From: CAWUEX02 sp963921305
Lineage (GTDB): Bacteria; Pseudomonadota; Alphaproteobacteria; Rhodospirillales; Rhodospirillaceae
Length of the DNA stretch: 64,000 bases
Direction: 5' to 3'
Assembly: GCA_963921305.4 (NCBI GenBank)
Contig: CAWUEX030000003.1
Coordinates: 434,001 to 498,000, forward strand
Below, piece after piece: positions 62,950-64,000 of this stretch. The notes under the pieces are model-generated. The model searched no databases and was not told where the DNA came from. It saw only the letters and a list, made by a program, of their open reading frames with translations. A program made the position numbers and the translations under genes. Position 1 is the stretch's first letter. Each line of letters starts with the position of its first letter.

Positions 62950-64000
62950 CTAAGCCGGCTTTATTCCCATAATGTTCGTGTTCATACCGCCATAACTGGG
63001 CCCGTATGCGACCTCGAATCCTGCTCGACGCATCTCATTTTCAAAATCCAAAGCTAGCTTCCGGTATTCGAAAGTCCAAACCTCATGGTTCCAACGATGA
63101 TCAAACCACCAGAAAAATTTCTCGTAGGCCGAATTTTTGGGCAACTGTGCCGTATAGTTATCCATAGGAAACCAGACACCACCTGGCCGAAGCAGGCGAA
63201 AACTCTCGTGAATGATTGCCCGCCCCGAGCTCTCGGGCACCTCATGAAACAGAAGCCAATTCGTGACAATGTCGAAGTGCTCATCAGGAAATCTGCTTTC
63301 CTCACTAAGCTCATGCATGAAGTGCGTCTCCAGACCGAGCTCAACTGAGCGCTGATGAGCAAAGCGCAACATCGGTGCGCCAATATCATTTCCCCAGACC
63401 TCAGCGTCCGGCCATTTACGCTTTAGTGCGACGACAAGCTGTCCAGAACTACACCCTTGATCGAGAATACGGCGCACCTTGCCATCTGCTGGGGCCGGAA
63501 CTCGACGTGCCGCACGTCCTTGTGCATCGTCTTGGTAGTTACCGTGTGGAACTTCTACATTGAGCGAGTGATAGAATATGTGGCCGGCAAACGGGTCGCC
63601 GACATAACCGCCTGGCTGCAGGTGTATTTCGTACCGTGCAAAATCTGGAATGTGCATATCAGGGTGTAACTCGATCGTACCCGGCCCCATTCTCTCTGCC
63701 CGTTCCATCTCGTCTAAGAGGCGTTCTCCATCTGCATGAAAGGTCTCTTGCAGCCGCCGATACATGATTTGCTGAGTGGTCTCGCGCGTATGGACCATCA
63801 TCGCTAGTACTGGATCATGCTCGAGCATCTGCACGACTTCGCGCACAGGAATATCGTTTTCTCGCGGATTTAAGCCCTTTTCCTCGAAGAGCTGGGTCGC
63901 GCGGCGCGCAGCCCGGCGCCAAATGTCATTCCGCGCCCACGTCCGGTAGCTCATGTAGTAATCTAATTCACTCTCCACCCTAAGCTGGGGCAAGCGCTCA
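62950..64000 (-). CDS. Class I SAM-dependent methyltransferase, 5' end outside window
   Basis: Methyltransferase with an N-terminal helical extension of about 170 residues. Motif I is ILDQGCSSGQLVVALK, motif II VWGNDIGAP, then FDIVTNWLLFHEVP and RLLRPGGVWF. It is the intact paralogue of the frameshifted gene at 44985. A TTG at 63991-63993 could start it, but the frame remains open to base 64000 and the extra residues align with the paralogue, so the real start is probably outside the window. Confidence 0.85.
   Translation of the reverse strand, partial: ERLPQLRVESELDYYMSYRTWARNDIWRRAARRATQLFEEKGLNPRENDIPVREVVQMLEHDPVLAMMVHTRETTQQIMYRRLQETFHADGERLLDEMERAERMGPGTIELHPDMHIPDFARYEIHLQPGGYVGDPFAGHIFYHSLNVEVPHGNYQDDAQGRAARRVPAPADGKVRRILDQGCSSGQLVVALKRKWPDAEVWGNDIGAPMLRFAHQRSVELGLETHFMHELSEESRFPDEHFDIVTNWLLFHEVPESSGRAIIHESFRLLRPGGVWFPMDNYTAQLPKNSAYEKFFWWFDHRWNHEVWTFEYRKLALDFENEMRRAGFEVAYGPSYGGMNTNIMGIKPA

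Noticed and set aside
1..64000. CRISPR arrays, rRNA genes, intact insertion sequences or a replication origin
   Set aside because: No regularly spaced repeats, rRNA-like sequence, transposase frame or origin-like cluster was seen on reading both strands.

Overview
The window looks like a chromosome segment of a Gram-negative, TonB-using proteobacterium. The outer-membrane and secretion genes (a complete gspC-to-gspN type II secretion operon, two TonB-dependent receptors, several lipoproteins) fix the Gram-negative assignment. An alphaproteobacterium is my best guess, with moderate confidence, because the type II gene order ends in gspN and repeats resembling the 3' end of a tRNA lie next to a serine-recombinase remnant. 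No rRNA, tRNA, CRISPR array or intact insertion sequence is visible.

Layout. (1) 1-4.5 kb: end of a surface-polysaccharide nucleotide-sugar locus (C-methyltransferase, Gfo/Idh/MocA oxidoreductase, RmlB-like dehydratase, RmlC-like cupin, another methyltransferase). (2) 4.57-6.3 kb: catabolic module A1, a DUF849 beta-keto-acid cleavage enzyme and an AllA-like ureidoglycolate lyase family protein, followed by an unannotated remnant of a glutathione S-transferase. (3) 6.45-26.05 kb: a block bounded by two copies of a degenerate direct repeat. It carries a hypothetical gene, a TPR lipoprotein, a co-directional set (large internally duplicated beta-helix lipoprotein, TonB receptor, gspCDEFGHIJKLMN, small lipoprotein) and a Rap1a/Tai-like secreted protein. 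(4) 26.1-39.6 kb: catabolic module A2 (PhyH dioxygenase, serine hydrolase, IclR regulators, NmrA-like protein, alpha/beta hydrolases, an EthD-like gene broken by an in-frame TAG, MmgE/PrpD, FAD monooxygenase, luciferase-like monooxygenase, solute-binding protein). (5) 39.9-64 kb: catabolic module B, by eye more AT-rich, with aldehyde dehydrogenase, IclR and LysR regulators, M24 peptidase-fold protein, VOC proteins, two methyltransferases (one frameshifted), solute-binding protein, TonB receptor, PhyH, bicupin, class II aldolase, DUF849, AllA-like, GST, alpha/beta hydrolase, serine hydrolase, a recombinase remnant and a Tat-exported nitrilase-fold protein without its catalytic Cys.

The main result is that modules A and B are two paralogous versions of one uncharacterised catabolic system. 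Both have DUF849-AllA-GST in the same order and spacing (the GST is decayed in A), and both have a PhyH dioxygenase, an anchored serine hydrolase, an alpha/beta hydrolase, a lone peptide-type solute-binding protein and IclR control. Module A promoters share a 12-bp motif, CGCATTGCGTGC, present six times and on both sides of the type II secretion block, so A1 and A2 probably form one regulon split by that block. Module B has a different regulatory signature: a gapless conserved block of about 67 bp upstream of both the aldehyde dehydrogenase and the TonB receptor. The substrate cannot be deduced from sequence alone. The enzymes suggest oxygenation or hydrolysis of an imported compound followed by cleavage of a beta-keto acid.
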